Shown one piece after another: positions 13,501 to 23,800 of a stretch of 64,000 nucleotides of DNA. Where the stretch lies: contig CANTUZ010000008.1 of the NCBI GenBank assembly GCA_947846985.1, positions 27,671,352 to 27,735,351 on the forward strand, given 5' to 3'. A model generated the notes under the pieces. That model had not been told where the DNA came from, made no database searches, and saw only the letters and a list, made by a program, of their open reading frames with translations. The DNA is from Fratercula arctica (Eukaryota > Chordata > Aves > Charadriiformes > Alcidae). The position numbers were made by a program, and so were the translations under genes. The number at the start of each line of letters is the position of its first letter. The stretch's first letter is position 1.

Positions 13501-14880
13501 GGCAACACTGCTACCTACTGGGATATTTGTTCAAACCACATTGAAGCCCATAGAAACGGCAGAGAATAATACCTCCATGGCAGCAAACTTGGCAAGAAGT
13601 CAAAGACAAGGGCCAGATGGTGGATAACGTAGCCCCATGAAGGAACACCATCAAGTTGTGCAAAAACCAAAAAGCTCAATGACCTTGCACTTGTAGCTCA
13701 CCAACAGTTAAAAACACCACTTGAAGGCAATGGGAACAAAGATTTCAAAGGAAGGAAGTTTCTCCATGATCTCCCAACACTGGTAGCTGTCTGTGCCAGT
13801 ACAAGGGCATAATCAGTGATAAAGTTGCAACACTTGTCTAAACCGAGACACCAATATGTTCATGGTGTTTAAAATGAAATGAAACCATTGTAACAGCAGA
13901 GACAGAAAATGTACTGGTCTTTCTAAGAAGTAATTTGTTCTACAAGTCAAAACTTGCTCAAGATACCTGTGGTGAGACTGTTATTTAAGAAGGATAGTTA
14001 CCTGCAGAAGCAAAACAACTGTTATGAAAAGCTGAACATCTTTTCAACATACCACCTAACAAGTTTTTTGCTAAGTGCTTTCAGAGTAATTGCATTCACT
14101 TTATAGACACAATCATAAAAGCTGGAACTATTAAAAGTAGGATCCTTTAAAGAGGAGGACATTGATTAAAATGAAAGCTACAAATGCAGATAAGTGAAAG
14201 TATGCTGGACATGTTTAAAAGTATGCATACAAGCTCTAAGAAACTGTTGATATGATTACCGGTAAAGCCAGTATGCTTTTGGTATCATGAAAATTTGCTT
14301 TGGATCTGTCAGTCTACGATGTGAACAGTCTGATAGTGACCACTAGCCATAAAGTCTTTTAATGCCTAGCCATTAAATATTTTAAGGCATAGCCATTCTC
14401 CCAATCAGTGCTACTCCCTGCACAGAATAGATCGGGAAAATGCTCTTGCTTTTTAAATACTAAGAGAATAGCCAAATAACGCCAAATACTGGAGTGTTAC
14501 TCCATGCAGATAACTGCAGTGTTACTGAATGTTCAAATATGAGATGTGTTTAATGGAGTCAAATTGCTGTGTCCACATCTTGACAAACAAGACACATCCT
14601 ATTTCATGTCTCATCAATAAACCATGCTTAATTCTCGTTTGGGAGGTCACAGGGAATGGAAAAGGCTCAGAGGGGTGGAAGCAGTGGACTATCTAAGTTC
14701 AGTCCACGGTGCTCTCCAAGCATCCAGAATCACCTTCTCTCCTTTAACAGGTCTCAGGGCTACAGAAACACTAGCGTCGGCAGAGCAGCGAATGGATAAG
14801 CACAACTAGCTTTCGTTAGTTTTAACACACTCCACCAACTTTAGTTGCTACCCTTCACTGGTATCAGAGATAACTAGGCA
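4511..14880. other. Long AT-rich stretch without a supported gene
   Basis: I see no convincing exon in about 10 kb. The content is low-complexity sequence: poly(A) near 5901-5918, an AT microsatellite near 12621-12649, a poly(T) run near 13226-13243, and one GC-rich patch near 6899-7035. The longer minus-strand open frame at 10428-10880 (150 codons) lacks a good upstream 3' splice site and its translation has no recognisable feature, so it is not called. The stretch could be intron or intergenic; the sequence does not decide. Confidence 0.5.
12621..12649. repeat. AT dinucleotide and poly(T) low-complexity tract
   Basis: Two runs of alternating A and T flank about ten consecutive T residues. 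The alternating arms can pair with each other, so the tract is a weak hairpin or cruciform candidate, and it is likely to vary in length between individuals. Confidence 0.8.
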
Positions 14881-14886
14881 TTTATT
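14881..14886 (-). terminator. Candidate poly(A) signal for the minus-strand gene
   Basis: The plus strand reads TTTATT, so the minus strand carries AATAAA about 510 bases past the stop codon proposed at 15394. It is the first canonical AATAAA I found downstream of that stop on the minus strand, which makes it the natural 3' end signal if the four-exon model is right. Confidence 0.35.
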
Positions 14887-15393
14887 CTTTAAATTACAAA
14901 CCTAATCTAACTTCCAGAAAGGGAGATTATCTTCCCTTTCATTTGGGATTGGGATGTAGAATGGACAGGGGCTACAGAACATCCACATGCATTTTCATTT
15001 TACTCTTGTGAGTAAACACTAGTACTAGACAGTCTAATCAAATCAGCTGCAAACCAGTTGATATAAAAGAAGCATTCCTTTGCCTAGATGATTATACCTA
15101 TTAACACAAAAATTAATTTGATGTATATGTGAAGAATTCCAGCAGTTGTCTTTTTGATGTCAAGTGTGAAAGAGCACAGACTTCATTAAATGGCACATCA
15201 AAAAGATGAAAATGCAATCATTAATCTATGTTTTATGACTTTCTCCTAACAATGTATTGTAGAAATCCGTATTGCATCAAATAGCCAAAAGGCCCTGAAA
15301 AATTCCTTAAGTAGAAGGACTCTTCATAATTTTCATTGTTTCTGCCTTTTAAATTTCCTAAGCCCTCCATCTTACACCTGAAGATAGCCATAC

Positions 15394-15425
15394 TCATCCT
15401 CTTCTCACTGATGTAATTTTAAGAT
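15394..15425 (-). CDS. Candidate terminal coding exon, unnamed minus-strand gene
   Basis: A very good 3' splice site (branch-like CCCTAAC, then a C/T-rich run ending TGTGCAG) lies just upstream at 15426 on the minus strand. The exon supplies AT to complete a codon whose first base G ends the previous exon, then reads LKITSVRRG and a TGA stop at 15394-15396. The phase matches the preceding candidate exon exactly. The coding part is only 32 bases, so the assignment depends on its neighbours. A 3' untranslated region of about 500 bases would run to the AATAAA at 14881. An alternative is that splicing continues from a possible GTGTAAG donor within this segment. Confidence 0.4.
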
Positions 15426-15606
15426 CTGCACAACAGAGGCAAGGTTAGGGATGTAAAACATAAGCATGTATCCACTGTGCTTAATTCCTCTGTCTTGGCA
15501 ACAGATTGCTGCATTTGATCTATTTGACTCTCTGAGCACAGTGAACTCTAGGTACGGTGCACATATTCAGACCTAAATTAAACCAGGCTAATTTCTTCTG
15601 ACTCAC

Positions 15607-15697
15607 CCAACTCCTCCTTGTAATGTACATAGAGGAATGGCTCTATGTCTGGTGACACCACGCCACGGTCAGATTTATATTGCATTAGATATTGTTT
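15607..15697 (-). CDS. Candidate coding exon, unnamed minus-strand gene
   Basis: On the minus strand the exon is bounded by a 3' splice site (TTTCCTTGCTGATTAG) and a strong 5' site (TTGG then GTGAGTCAG). The 91 bases read KQYLMQY, then SDRGVVSPDIEPFLY, then VHYKEEL, and end one base into a codon. The in-frame stop TAG lies precisely in the splice acceptor, as expected if coding begins at the exon edge. Two CpGs persist in an otherwise CpG-poor region, which suggests selection. It joins in phase both to the exon at 16087-16217 (phase 0) and to the terminal exon at 15394-15425 (phase 1). The charged, aromatic-rich sequence is protein-like, but I do not recognise the family. Confidence 0.55.
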
Positions 15698-16086
15698 CTA
15701 ATCAGCAAGGAAACCCATACCTGGCAAGGAGGGCAGATCTCCTCCCTCACTAGCAAGAGAGAAACAGGATGTAGCTTTAGGTCAAGATGTCCCCCACCAA
15801 TTTGAACAAGAAGTGCTGTAGCTGTGAACACTTTGCCTGGCAGGACTAAGCCTGTAGCACTCAGCTGATCATCTCTGCTGCTTGTGGAAAGGAAAGAAAC
15901 TTATCTGAAGCTTGAAACTATTTGGAAAGGATCTGTCAAAATAGGAACAAATTCCCCAGTGGGGAACACTGATGCAGGCAGAACAGAGGGGACAGGGAGG
16001 GCTCGGTGCACCGCAGGCTCTGCAGTACCCACCTCCCAAGGAGCCACTCTGGAAACTCTGAGTTGATACAGTGCTGGATCACTCAC

Positions 16087-16217
16087 CTGCTTTGCTAGCT
16101 GCATCTTTGTGCCAAGTCCCGTGACGATACGAGTCAGATGAGAAACTAGAGGATCTAATTTCCCAGTGGAAACCTGCTGTGTCTGTCCACAGATGTATCT
16201 GAGCTCCTTTGCAGTAC
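16087..16217 (-). CDS. Candidate coding exon, unnamed minus-strand gene
   Basis: The 5' splice site is near perfect: AAGCAG followed by GTGAGTGATC. The proposed 3' splice site is the CAG at 16218-16220. The 131 bases give two bases of a split codon and then 43 codons, including TAKELRYICGQTQQ, VSTGKLDPLVSHL and GTKMQLAKQ, ending on a codon boundary. The next candidate exon downstream starts in frame, so the join is seamless. Three CpGs in the middle are notable in this AT-rich context. The frame stays open about 36 bases upstream of the chosen start, so other AG acceptors (after 16233 or 16242) are possible; the chosen one is the only one in phase with the exon at 17303-17359. Function unknown; the composition suggests a soluble helical segment. 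Confidence 0.55.
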
Positions 16218-17302
16218 CTGAGCATTGCAGTGCCTGGAGAATCTCAGCTTACATGGGCTTTGGTTTTTAAAGAAAGCCTCTATTTGTTGCGGGATTGGTC
16301 CTAGGAGTTCAAAAATATGGCTACACTTTTCCTATGATTCAAAGCCACTAGAGCAAATGGAAACTCTAAAATGTACTGTGACTTTAAAAATGAGACAGTT
16401 GTTGATTAAAATATTGAATGAAATCCCAATAAATGTAGTGATTTTGATTTTCAGTATTTAAGATTGATAAAACTGTGACTATGTCCTGAAAGCAGCTACA
16501 TGGATGATTTCTGACTTTCTTCCTTTCACACAGAGCTTGATGAGTTTTCGACTGATGAAGAATGTAATTCAACTCGCTGTTGTAGCTTTCCTGTTGTATT
16601 TGCATTCCCCAAATATGCTATTGAACAAGTCTTCTGGCAAGAATGTTCACTTAAACAGAAGCTGAAAGTAAATACTGGAGGAGGCTCAGATGATTCCTTC
16701 TTCTCCAACCTGTAGATGAGAGTATTGGCACTGGAAATATGCTTCCACAGTAAAATATTTATCTGGTAACATGACCTATTTATGCTATTAAAACCAATCA
16801 ATATATTTGGAAATTAACATGCAGATGTTCATTATACCAGAGAAGCTGCCCCGATGAAAATACTTTCTTTCTAACTACTGAATAACAGTAAATATAAAAG
16901 AAGGGGGGGAAATAGTTTTAAATATGCACTGCCAGAGGTGAAGAAGGAGAATTTAAGCTTTCAGGCTGCAGGGTTTGTCAAAGCAAATTTTGTCATTTAA
17001 AAATATTCCTGTATTACCTACTTACAGGGACATACATCATTCAGTCATGAAACAGAAGTGATATCATATGACTTAACAGGATAATTTGCTTTCCATACTT
17101 CCATTATCAAATGCTAAGAATAATCATGCTAATATTTCTGAGCTACCTGTCGTAGCGAAAAATTTACTAAGAAAAACGTTAGTAATTCTGAGTGAAGGAT
17201 AAATTCAACATTTCTCTAGTCTTTTCATAACCTTTTGAAGAAGAGGAACACAATTTTCCATGTAACATACCCTTTTGATAGCAGTCATTTACATATACTT
17301 AC

Positions 17303-17359
17303 TACAAATCCCGTATTTGGCATACAGGAATTGTGATGTTTGAAAAATTTGCTTCACGT
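17303..17359 (-). CDS. Candidate coding exon, unnamed minus-strand gene
   Basis: A 57-base segment on the minus strand lies between a good 3' splice site (TTTGGTTTCCATCTACAG) and a strong 5' splice site (GTAAGTAT). In the frame that matches the next exon it reads VKQIFQTSQFLYAKYGIC, preceded by two bases and followed by one base of split codons; that last A joins GT of the exon at 16217 to make a serine codon. A second frame across the exon is also open but cannot be joined in phase. Fifty-seven bases is short but normal for a vertebrate exon. I could not find a confident exon further upstream with the required phase, so the chain stops here. Confidence 0.42.
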
Positions 17360-17883
17360 CTGTAGATGGAAACCAAACCCTGCAGGTGAAAGACCTGGCC
17401 AGAGGATACCAAGGTCTTTCCAGGCCTAAATGGGCTCCTCCTGGTGAGCCTGGGGTTGCTTGATGCTGAAGAGGAGAAGGGTTCCCGAAACATAGAGATT
17501 CCTTTCCCTCATCCCTTTCAAGGTTTTACTACACAGCAGATAACAGTATCATCTTGCCTCCTGCATTGAGTTTGACTCAAACCAGGGCACCGTACCGTGT
17601 TTAAATCTGAAATTGGCTGCATACATCCATAGAGCAGGTGGCCTCCCTGGGATGACAGGAGGGACGTCTGGAGATGAGAGGAAAGCCTTGCATCATCAAG
17701 GACCCAAAGGCTTTGTGATGAGGGAAGGCAAAATAAAGATAAAGGAGATCCTCACAATGATGAACTTTTGTGGGAAATGAAAACCCATGGCAACAACTCA
17801 AGAATGCACTATGAAATCTAGAGAGGGTTGGTCTCCTGGCCAAATATTCAACTATTTTTGGGACTTAGAGGTATTAATTGATT

Positions 17884-17903
17884 GGGGGGGGGGGGGGGGG
17901 GGG
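17884..17903 (+). repeat. Poly(G) tract of 20
   Basis: Twenty consecutive G residues are followed directly by CGGGGCGTGGCGGG. Uninterrupted poly(G) of this length is uncommon in vertebrate DNA, and with the flanking G runs it can form a G-quadruplex on this strand. Its exact length in an assembly is often unreliable. Confidence 0.9.
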
Positions 17904-19825
17904 CGGGGCGTGGCGGGAAGAAATATAAATGGATTTTGTTTCATTGCTAGGCTGGCAGTGAGTGGCAACTTGCTGCCTGGCATTTGAATCTGATGGGGCA
18001 TATGCAGAGGTGTCTGTCCTGTCACTGCCCTCAGGTGTGCACCACGCAGAAGAGCTGCACCAAGACTACAACTGAAACACAGATTCGCATCTGTCACAGA
18101 AGCATTGTGAAACATCTGCTTGGTGTGTTTGACACACTGCCCTCATGCAAGGCAGTGAGTTTCTCCATGCCTTGCCCTGGACAATGTGCCCAGGTCGAAG
18201 GACTTTAGGGTGTCCCCCTGGGCTGGGGGCAAGGGGTGAGCAGGAATCCATGGGGGCCTATGGGTACGGGCAGCAGCCAAACTTCTTGGGACAAGCGTCC
18301 AGGGAAGCACCTTTCTCTAGCAGTCAACAAGTCAGAAAGGCACGTTAACTTTTGCAAGGGCAATGGCGCTTAAGACTCTGCCTGGGTTCAGGTCTTACCA
18401 GTTTCCCCATGAGCCACAGTGCTCTGGGAAAGAGACCCTTACTCCTCATGCAGGCAAATGAGTTAAATTAACCCTGACACATATGTCTTTAATGGCAATT
18501 TTGCCCTATTAAACTCAAGCTGAATTCAACCCACATTGTTTTAGTAGAGCAACTGAAATAAAATCACATGCATGCAGGGGTGCAATAGCACCTGTATGAA
18601 CCCACTGCTGCATATCTGAATGATTGCTTACTTCAGTGTCGAAGTAAATGTAAACTAGCAATTCCCAGCTGCCTTGGACTGTGTCCGAACCTTGCAGCTT
18701 GCTCAGCTGTGCTTCTGCTGCAACCCTTCCCTCTACTGTTTATTTGCATTCAAAAACCACAATCACCAGATTATGCATTAAACACACTTTGAATCAACTA
18801 AGGCCTGTTTGAAAGCCTAAGAGGAGCAAGGAGGTTCTTTCCAGCAGCATTTCACAGGCAGAGAAGGATAAGTTTTAATATCCTCTGCCTAGGCTTCACA
18901 TAGGTGAGGTTTTTGTCTTCCATCACCATAAAAGGCTCACAATCTTTTTATCTCCCCGTGCAGTAAATAGCACAAACAGTAATATAGCTGTCAATAAACT
19001 AGCTGAATCGAACCGGTATTTTTTTTGAGTCACTCCATATATAGCAGTAATTAAAAAGAAAACAGTACATCAGAGTTTCTGCTCAGACTTTTCGGCATTC
19101 ATCAGTTTCAAGGAAAACATCTCTGAACATCCCCCTTTTCTCTCAGGTTTTTCTCCCTTTACTCTGAAGGTCAAAGGTTTAATTTGTATGCTCATCTCTC
19201 TCTTTCACTTTCCAACATATCCCTAATTGAAATTTGACACATATACCCATTAGCTGAATTTATTCTTTTTCCACGCTTCATTAACAATGCTCTTTGCTAT
19301 ATTACAACGCTAATGCTCATCATAAAATGCTCTCCTATGCAATGTGGCTTACAATGGATGGTGATTGATGGTATCAAAGGTAACATGGAATCTAGAAGGT
19401 ATAACATTACATGCTGAAATTGCAAGCTGTGGCAGGAATCTCAACAGTTAGGGACAGATCCTGACTTTGCAAGGTCTATTACAGGGTGTAAAGTACAAGT
19501 CGACTTCTCTGATCCAGCAGTATTTACCCAGCTAAAGCAGAATCCATCCACCCCTGCCTTCTTCAAACCTGTCTGTCACAATGAACTTCTGCCTGAACTT
19601 GATCTTAATCTACATTATTCACCTGAAATGCTAAATATAATTTTCTCCACTAAATTGTGCACAATTGGGTCTTGTAACAAGAAAATGAAACTCAAAACCA
19701 TAAATGCAAATGAGCTTTTCATTTTAAAACTGCAATTTCCTTTTCTGATGTACTGTACCACTTGTCCATGAAGTTTTGTCTTTTTCAGAAAATGACATTT
19801 TCCTATGGCATGTAAGTTTCATAGG

Positions 19826-19839
19826 GTTGCCATGGAAAC
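19826..19839. promoter_or_regulatory. RFX-type X-box motif
   Basis: The sequence GTTGCCATGGAAAC has the two inverted half-sites of an RFX-family X-box (GTTGCC and GGAAAC) separated by two bases. RFX factors are known regulators of ciliary and some immune genes. There is no recognisable promoter next to it, so if used it would more likely be an enhancer element. The surrounding 19.65-19.95 kb has the look of conserved non-coding DNA, but that is inference. Confidence 0.4.
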
Positions 19840-20159
19840 TGGGCCTCTCTTTCTCCCTCTTTCTCTCCGTCTCCAAGTCTTTCACCTTGAGAGGAAAATG
19901 GTTGTCATTTACAGCGTATAATTTTGCAGGTTAAACTTTCTGTGATCACTCAGATAGTGATGAAATACAATCCCAGAGTTCAGGGACAGGGGAAAAGGGG
20001 AGAGTGCTCATGTATTTCTAAAGGTGACAGTCAAATCCTTCACTGTCTTTTACCCTCACTTTAGCTGCAGGGGCAAAGGGTGCAAGTCTGACATGCTGAG
20101 TAAGTGACCCAGGCTCTCTGGTTTACGGCATGTTTACATGGCATAGCAAACAAGCTCCG

Positions 20160-20385
20160 ACTTCTCCTGCCCTTGCTCCAACAGGGGATGCGCTGAGCCA
20201 GACCTGCTTCAGGGACATGGTGCTGCTTGGTGGCCCTCAGCAAACCCATAGATCCCCCCAGGAGCCAGGCAGCCCAGCCACAGCCCAGCCGCAGCGGCGG
20301 CTGCCCTGGGGGAAGGGGGAGAGGGGGCCGCTTGCCCACAGTGACCCTGATGGCCGAGCAACACAGAAGGGTGGGGAGCACACAA
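20160..20385. other. GC-rich patch with several CpGs
   Basis: About 225 bases are strongly GC-rich against an AT-rich background, with CpGs such as CCGCAGCGGCGG and GGCCGAGC. It is too short to be a classic CpG island, and I find no transcription start signals. Open frames cross it on both strands because stop codons are GC-poor; their translations (Pro, Gly, Arg, Gln-rich) are not convincing. It could be a regulatory element, part of a non-coding exon, or old repeat material. Confidence 0.35.
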
Positions 20386-22472
20386 AAAGCCTCAGAGAGC
20401 AGAGAAATGCCTTCGTAGCTAGGAAACAGGGCTCAGTTTTACCGTATTACCAGCCAAGGTTAAAGCGAGCCCTCATAAGGTAAGAAGAGAGGATTGCCTC
20501 AGAAAACAAAGCATTATTTTGAACAACGTATTGACTTAGTCAGCCCAGCTGAAGGAATGTACCAGAGGAAACGGGGGCTGGAGAGAGCCTTCCCCTTGCC
20601 TAAGACTGGTTTGTTTTAGTCTCCATGCAGGGGGCACGTGTGTCACAAGCTGTATCCTGTAAGAAAAAAAAAAAGAGCTATAAGCCCAGGCACCAGCACA
20701 AAGTGGATGCACTTGGAGCGGCTGCACTGAAGAAATCGGACACTAGTAACAGCGTACCCAGCTATGGGGGCCTTGCCATGGACACGTAACATAGCTGCAC
20801 AAGCAAGTCTAGAGTATGATGCCCTAAATTCAGGGACAAAATCCCTTCTCAATCTGCCATCCACTTAGGTAGATTGTTTGCCCAATAAAATCTGAAGTAT
20901 ATATAACAAACAGTTGTCTATATAGAAGGTATCTTAAGGGAAACTGAAAGGCAGCAGCACAGGCAAAAGACCTGCTGCTTTTATGGCCAACCTGAAACAA
21001 GAAAAAATGGCAGTCCTTATTGTAAGTGCAATCTTTAAGGTTTCAACCAGAGGAGGCTGAGAGGAGTTTGGATAAATTTCAGATAATCATCTGAACCTCT
21101 GAATGTTTGCCAGCATTAGCTGAGGTTTACCAACCACTCACTTTAGCCCCTGCAAAAAAATTAGCTAATGTATGTAAATGCTTGACGAATGATTAGTCAG
21201 GACGTGTCATTTTAGTAGCACATATTTAGCAGGGAGAAAAATGGATGTTAAAAAGGAAGCTATTTAGCAAATGAGTGCTTGAAAGCTAAAAGCAGTAGTA
21301 AAAAGTTCATTGGTCTTTTTTTTTTTTTTTTTTGCACTACCAGTTTCACCTGTTGGAAGCTGTGCAACTTTATATTCTCTGTATTAGAATATCCACCTCA
21401 ATAGTGGAGGTTTTTTTCAGCTTTTAATGAATAGCACTGCTGTGTGCTGCATGATGTGAAGAGAAGAGGTTTGAAAAAGGCTTTGCAGGAACACTACATT
21501 GCACTTTTACTTGAAGAAACACCTGATACGTTTTCCAGCTGTTTGCTACAGATGTTGTACATATGCTTAAAGGTCACTGTTCATTTGAGAGCATCCATAG
21601 CCCCACTATCATTTAGATAACAAACATCTCATGCCAGGATAAAGTGTTTTAAATACAAAATGTTACAGAAATAAAAAAGTCTAATCAGATGAGGAACAGA
21701 AAACAGATAACTCTGAAGAGATAACCCGCGTAATATTTTAACTGTTGTCCCAGCTTTAGAGTGCTGGGACTGGTCCCATGGGAAGATACCTTGGATATGG
21801 GACATTAGGAAGTGGAGAAGCTGCGCTGCCTCGTGGCCGTCACTCTTGTGGCCGCCCTGTCACTGACAGAGCTACCTAACCACATCGCCCTGCTGAGGTC
21901 GAGTGCCTGGCCCCGCTCAGTCCGCTCCGAAAAAAACAATCTGCCTTGTAAGTTACCATGAAATGGGAAAATAGTCACTCTCTCAGAAGAATAATGAGAC
22001 TTTGAGACATGAAATTTTAAGATTGCTATGATATTCGGGGGGAAGGGATGGGGAAGAAGAATCAGACTGGGATCATCCTTGAGTTTCTGAAAAACCCAAA
22101 ATGCAGAAGGTGCTCAGTTCAGTGCTAGTTCCTATGAGAGAAAGAGGAACAATACAGTGTAGCCTGGCTGTAACGTGCTATTTGCCTTCAGAAGTAGTAC
22201 GAACCATTACAAATAAAAGACATAAATTTAATCCTGGGATTTTTTTTTTTAAATTATGAAACTTGTCCTATAATTGGTAGCAATATCTTTTAAACTACCT
22301 AATCATGCAAAACTGAATGTTAAGACTTTCAGATGTTGATGTTTGAGTTATCAGCAGATAGTGCTTAAGACTGGACTCCAAATGACCTCCAAGAAAATTA
22401 ATGAGGAAAATTATACTTTTAGTAGTTCCAGATTAATTTTTGAAAACTAAATTAGAACTCACAGGTATTTAC

Positions 22473-22582
22473 CTTGGGGTATTTGGTCTCCATATTCTGG
22501 TGCAGCCTAGGTGAATTCGTATCACGAAAGCGCCCTTTTCCTTGAAATACCTTGTCTGCCTCTGTTCTCTGCATCCAGTCAC
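22473..22582 (-). CDS. Weak candidate coding exon, unnamed minus-strand gene
   Basis: The minus strand has CCCAAG followed by GTAAATACC (good 5' splice site) and a moderate 3' site ending CCGTAG. The 110 bases between read two bases then 36 codons including DWMQRTEADKVFQGKGRF and DTNSPRLHQNMETKYPK, ending on a codon boundary. CpGs (GGGCGC, TTTCGTG, ATACGAA) are kept. Strand agrees with the candidate exons at 15.4-17.4 kb, but its phase does not join directly to 17303-17359, so at least one exon would be missing between them. The polypyrimidine tract is poor, so chance is a real alternative. I recognise no motif. Confidence 0.3.
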
Positions 22583-23176
22583 CTACGGATCAGGTCAGGA
22601 ACAGCTTGTACAAAGAGAAAAGTGAGCAAGTTACGGTACTTCCATAATAGCTCCTTATCCAACTGGCAGTTTATGAGAGGTTTCATAAACCTATTTACTT
22701 CAGGTATTTATTCAAATACAGTGGTACATTAGCAAGCTGTCGCAGTACTTAAAGGTATCTCTCAGCTGCATGTAAAGGAAGTGCACATAATTACCATTTG
22801 TTTCTTTATGGTGTTTTATTACAAGAAAGTAGGACAAACTGTCCTGGGTTCTGTTGCAGAATACAAATTCTTCTCAATATACTGGTGAGTAAGTCAGAAA
22901 TATTTTATGATTCCTCTCTCTTGGTGAGACCATAAGCATTTTGGGGTATGTTTTTCTTTCCTATTGAAGACATCTGGTTCTCCTTAACAGATGAAAGCTC
23001 ATGCTCTTTAGATTAGGTACATTAATTTTTATTCCCCAAACTTGTCAACAGATGCACATACTGGTCTGACCATCATGTCTAGATTATGCTTATAGCCAAC
23101 TTTCAGGGTGACTTTGGGTTTGTCACTTCACTTTCCCTTCTCCCATCCATAGACTCAGGTCGTCCAGGCTTCTTTC
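22583..23176. other. Non-coding stretch with one microexon-like pattern
   Basis: AT-rich sequence. The only signal I see is a good plus-strand 3' splice site ending GTTGCAG at 22859, a 25-base segment, and a GTGAGTAAG donor at 22885. Nothing else is supported. Confidence 0.4.
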
Positions 23177-23800
23177 CACAGAATGATAGGGGTTGGAAGG
23201 AACCTCTGGAGATCATCTAGTCCAACCCCCCTGCCAGATCAGGGTCACCTCGAGCAGGTTGCACAGGAACGCGTCCAGGCGGGTTTTGAATGTCTCCAGA
23301 GATGGAGACTCCACCACCTCTCTGGGCAGCCTGTTCCAGTGCTCTGCCACCCTCAAAGTAAAGAAGTTCTTCCTCAAGTTTAGGTGGAACTTCCTATGTT
23401 CAATTTTGTGCCTGTTACCTCTTGTCCTGTCACTGGGCACCACTGAAAAAAGACTGGCCCCATCCTCCTGACACCCACCCTTTAAGTATTTATAAGCATT
23501 CATAAGATCCCCCCTCAGTCATCTTTTTTCCAGACTAAAAAGACCCAAGTCCCTCAGCCTTTCTTCATAAGAGAGGTGTTCCAGTCCCCTAATCATCTTG
23601 GTAGCCCTTTGATGCACCCTCCCCAGCAGTTCCCTGTCGTTCTTGAAGCTGGGAGCCCAGAACTGGACACAGTACTCCAGGTGTGGCCTCACCAAGGCAG
23701 AGTAGTGGGGGAGGATGACCTCTCTCAACCTGCTGGCCACACTCTTCTTGATGCACCCCAGGATGCCATTGGCCTTCTTGTCCACAAGGGCACGTTTTCA
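23177..23800 (-). mobile_element. CR1 LINE fragment, 5'-truncated
   Basis: Read on the minus strand this is the 3' part of a CR1 non-LTR retrotransposon. It encodes the C-terminal part of the ORF2 reverse transcriptase (pieces such as [62 protein letters not shown]) and then the 3' untranslated tail with TTGGACTAGATGATCT, ending near the ATCATTCTGTGG end. The frame is intact across both halves except for one TGA at 23519-23521, probably a CGA codon lost by CpG decay. It is truncated at its 5' end, as most CR1 copies are. The tail sequence differs from that of the two plus-strand copies, so it belongs to a different subfamily. Confidence 0.95.

Larger units (their letters stand above)
17360..22472. 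other. Mostly non-coding stretch with isolated signals
   Basis: This stretch would be intron of the minus-strand gene if that gene continues upstream. It contains the poly(G) tract, an X-box motif at 19826, a GC-rich patch around 20.2 kb, a poly(T) run near 21318-21335, and a possible minus-strand coding segment ending at a GTAAGC donor at 18632 that does not join in phase to the exon at 17303-17359. The remainder is AT-rich, and I see nothing else supported in it. Confidence 0.45.
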
